From Hyphomicrobiales bacterium (GTDB taxonomy: Bacteria > Pseudomonadota > Alphaproteobacteria > Rhizobiales > Xanthobacteraceae), in the NCBI GenBank assembly GCA_017305715.1, contig JAFKKG010000029.1:62001-126000 (forward strand): a stretch of 64,000 bases of DNA. The letters run 5' to 3'. Below, piece after piece: positions 62,280 to 64,000 of the stretch. The position numbers were made by a program, and so were the translations under genes. Under the pieces are notes generated by a model. That model was not told the DNA's origin and ran no database searches. It saw only the letters and a list, made by a program, of their open reading frames with translations. Within the stretch, counting starts at the first letter, position 1. Each line of letters starts with the position of its first letter.

Positions 62280-62840
62280 TCAGCTCGATTTGCCTTTGGC
62301 GCGATCGGCCGCCAGCCTGACGCAGGTTTCGAACGCGGTGAGGTCGTGCCAGATATCCGTGGGTGGCTCGTGCGGCGTCACCAGCGGGCAACCGTGCAGA
62401 TCGAGCGCGTGGATCATCATGAGATTGTCCGGCCAGCCGAAATCTTCCACGGTAAGTCCTTCCGGGTCGACGAGCCGCCCGTCCGATGCCGTCAGGTCGC
62501 AAATTCGCGCGACGCGATCGCGATAGGGGGCGGGATCGTTGCTATAGCCGAGGCAGAGCTTGCCGCGGCCTGCCGCATAGCCAAGTTCATAGACGGTGCC
62601 GGCGTCGGCACTGGGGCCCCGAAATGGCGTCAAATTGGCAATGATGGCGTCAGCCGCATCCATCATGGCCTCATTGCCCTTGAAGATCGTGAGCGAAACG
62701 TCGCTGGCGGCGAGATCCACGACATTATCGAGCGGATAAAGCCCGATCAGGCCATAGCTGGTGCAGATCTCAACCTTGCGCCGGCCGATGCCGATGGCAT
62801 CTGGCAGGAACACATCGGGGCCTGCCAGATAGATTTTCAT
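62280..62840 (-). CDS. Nucleoside 2-deoxyribosyltransferase
   Basis: Moves deoxyribose between nucleobases or hydrolyses nucleoside monophosphates, 186 residues. Motifs: IYLAGPDVFLPDA at the N-terminus, DAADAIIANLTPFRGPSADAGTVYELGYAAGRGK with the catalytic Glu in YELG and Asp in the substrate loop. The chain is longer than Lactobacillus NdtB at its C-terminus (PTDIWHDLTAFETCVRLAADRA). It lies 33 bases after dxs and two bases before tlyA, so it has been inserted into or kept in the operon. Confidence 0.88.
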   Translation of the reverse strand: MKIYLAGPDVFLPDAIGIGRRKVEICTSYGLIGLYPLDNVVDLAASDVSLTIFKGNEAMMDAADAIIANLTPFRGPSADAGTVYELGYAAGRGKLCLGYSNDPAPYRDRVARICDLTASDGRLVDPEGLTVEDFGWPDNLMMIHALDLHGCPLVTPHEPPTDIWHDLTAFETCVRLAADRAKGKSS

Positions 62841-62873
62841 GGATCATCGCCGCACGGCGCCTATACGAAAGCC

Positions 62874-64000
62874 TCAGGCGAGCTTGACCGTCTCGGCCTT
62901 GTAGTCCTTGCCAAGTGCCTCGAACACCTTGGCCACGATGCCCTTGGCGTCGAGTCCGGCGTAGGCATACATCGCGTTCGGCGAGTCATGGTCGATGAAC
63001 TCGTCGGGCAGGATCATCGCGCGCATCCGCAAGCCGCCATCGAGCATGCCGTGATCGGACAGCGTCTGCATGACATGCGAGCCGAAACCGCCGATCGAGC
63101 CTTCCTCGATCGTGAGCAGCACCTCGTGGTCGCGCGCCAGTTTCAGCACTAGGTCGACGTCGAGCGGCTTCATGAAGCGGGCATCGGCAATCGTGGTGGA
63201 AAGACCGTGGGCGGCGAGTTCGTCGGCCGCCTTTTCGCATTCGGCCATCCGCGTGCCGAACGACAACAGCGCGATCTTGCTGCCCTGCTTGACGATGCGG
63301 CCCTTGCCGATTTCGAGGGGAATGCCGACTTCCGGCATCTCGACGCCGCGGCCTTCGCCGCGCGGATAACGCACGGCGCTCGGACGGTCGTTGATGGCGA
63401 CCTGCGTGGCCACCATGTGCACCAGTTCGGCTTCATCGGAGGCGGCCATGATCACGAAGTTCGGCAGGCAGCCGAGATAGGCGTTGTCGAACGAGCCGGC
63501 ATGGGTGGCGCCGTCGGCGCCGACCAGACCGGCGCGGTCGATCGCGAAACGAACCGGCAGACTCTGGATCGCGACGTCATGGACCACCTGGTCGTAGCCG
63601 CGCTGCAGGAAGGTCGAATAGATCGCGCAGAACGGCTTGTAGCCTTCGGTGGCAAGACCGGCGGCGAACGTCACCGCGTGCTGTTCGGCGATGCCCACAT
63701 CGAAGGTGCGGTTGGGGAAAGCCTTGTTGAAGATGTCGACGCCGGTGCCGGACGGCATCGCGGCGGTGATGGCGACGATCTTGTCGTCCTTCTGGGCTTC
63801 CTTGACGAGGCTCTGGCCGAACACGTTCTGGTAGGCGGGGGCGTTCGGCTTGGCCTTGGCCTGCGCGCCGGTGGCGACGTCGAACTTGACGACCGCGTGA
63901 TATTTGTCGGCGGAAGCTTCGGCGGGGCCGTAGCCCTTGCCCTTCTGGGTCACGACGTGGACCAGGATCGGGCCGGTCTCCATGTCGCGGACGTTCTTCA
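62874..64000 (-). CDS. dxs: 1-deoxy-D-xylulose-5-phosphate synthase, C-terminal part (5' end beyond the window)
   Basis: Thiamine-diphosphate enzyme that condenses pyruvate and glyceraldehyde 3-phosphate to start the MEP isoprenoid pathway. The last 374 residues are seen, of about 640. The pyrimidine domain begins [11 protein letters not shown]; the catalytic Glu is in [23 protein letters not shown] and the C-terminal transketolase domain ([35 protein letters not shown]) follow. First visible gene of the operon dxs, nucleoside transferase, tlyA, RNA methyltransferase. Confidence 0.95.
   Translation of the reverse strand, partial: KNVRDMETGPILVHVVTQKGKGYGPAEASADKYHAVVKFDVATGAQAKAKPNAPAYQNVFGQSLVKEAQKDDKIVAITAAMPSGTGVDIFNKAFPNRTFDVGIAEQHAVTFAAGLATEGYKPFCAIYSTFLQRGYDQVVHDVAIQSLPVRFAIDRAGLVGADGATHAGSFDNAYLGCLPNFVIMAASDEAELVHMVATQVAINDRPSAVRYPRGEGRGVEMPEVGIPLEIGKGRIVKQGSKIALLSFGTRMAECEKAADELAAHGLSTTIADARFMKPLDVDLVLKLARDHEVLLTIEEGSIGGFGSHVMQTLSDHGMLDGGLRMRAMILPDEFIDHDSPNAMYAYAGLDAKGIVAKVFEALGKDYKAETVKLA

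Noticed and set aside
1-64000. tRNA, rRNA, CRISPR array, IS element, toxin-antitoxin or defence island
   Set aside because: No cloverleaf with CCA-type end, no regular spacers, no transposase or nuclease cassette was seen on either strand; small RNAs without such features cannot be excluded.

Overview
The window is a gene-dense chromosomal segment of an alphaproteobacterium. The base composition is high in G+C, the codon use is strongly GC-ended, and many proteins are of kinds usual in the Bradyrhizobium/Rhodopseudomonas group (Nitrobacteraceae): Bug/TctC binding proteins, a RibB with a degenerate second domain, an EF0837-type amidohydrolase, DUF1194, DUF1499 and DUF3124 proteins, and many short palindromic intergenic repeats. 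I would place it in or near Bradyrhizobium by inference from gene content and repeats; no rRNA gene is present to test this. I saw no tRNA, rRNA, CRISPR array, insertion sequence, phage gene or replication origin.

Layout. 1-10 kb: the 5' part of a galactarate dehydratase gene (garD) facing a ketopantoate-reductase-like gene, a secreted SnoaL-like protein, an alpha/beta hydrolase, an AI-2E-type permease with an unusual soluble C-terminus, small lineage-specific genes, an orphan Bug binding protein and a Bcr/CflA drug exporter. 10-11 kb: a gene-free kilobase made of nested inverted repeats. 11-18.5 kb: a divergent hydroxymethylbilane synthase, then an SDR / carboxymuconolactone-decarboxylase-like / MaoC-like gene set facing a fused indolepyruvate ferredoxin oxidoreductase. 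18.5-31 kb: PhoD phosphatase, a 42-residue membrane protein, aldo/keto reductase, thiolase, a tiny His/Gly-rich exported protein, a serine hydrolase, a Tat-exported amidohydrolase, an aminotransferase-exporter pair, DUF3124 and a Kef-type antiporter. 31-34.4 kb: a complete tripartite tricarboxylate transporter (tctC-tctB-tctA).

34.5-49 kb: ribB, glutaryl-CoA dehydrogenase, a metallo-hydrolase, a lower-G+C MmgE/PrpD gene with a Tat signal, DUF1499, an acyl-CoA ligase, an extensin-like protein, two tandem L,D-transpeptidase lipoproteins whose promoter regions are also duplicated, CorA, an SDR and pdxH. 49-64 kb: a surface-antigen-like lipoprotein, a DnaJ-like chaperone, an ECF sigma/anti-sigma pair separated by a 15-bp tandem repeat, fabI, a histidine phosphatase, aroC, an adenylate cyclase, clpS, a diheme cytochrome c, a von Willebrand-type protein, a GT87-like membrane protein, and an operon dxs / nucleoside 2-deoxyribosyltransferase / tlyA / RNA (uracil-5-)-methyltransferase with touching or overlapping genes.

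The genes form small functional units rather than one large system: acyl-CoA and ring catabolism, carboxylate uptake, cell-envelope maintenance, and core metabolism (heme, riboflavin, pyridoxal phosphate, fatty acid, aromatic amino acid, isoprenoid). I found no convincing new defence or biosynthetic system. The least explained signals are the nested hairpin at 10618-10728, the 15-bp tandem repeat between the sigma and anti-sigma genes, the duplicated L,D-transpeptidase promoters with overlapping terminators, the AI-2E fusion protein and the divergent HemC.
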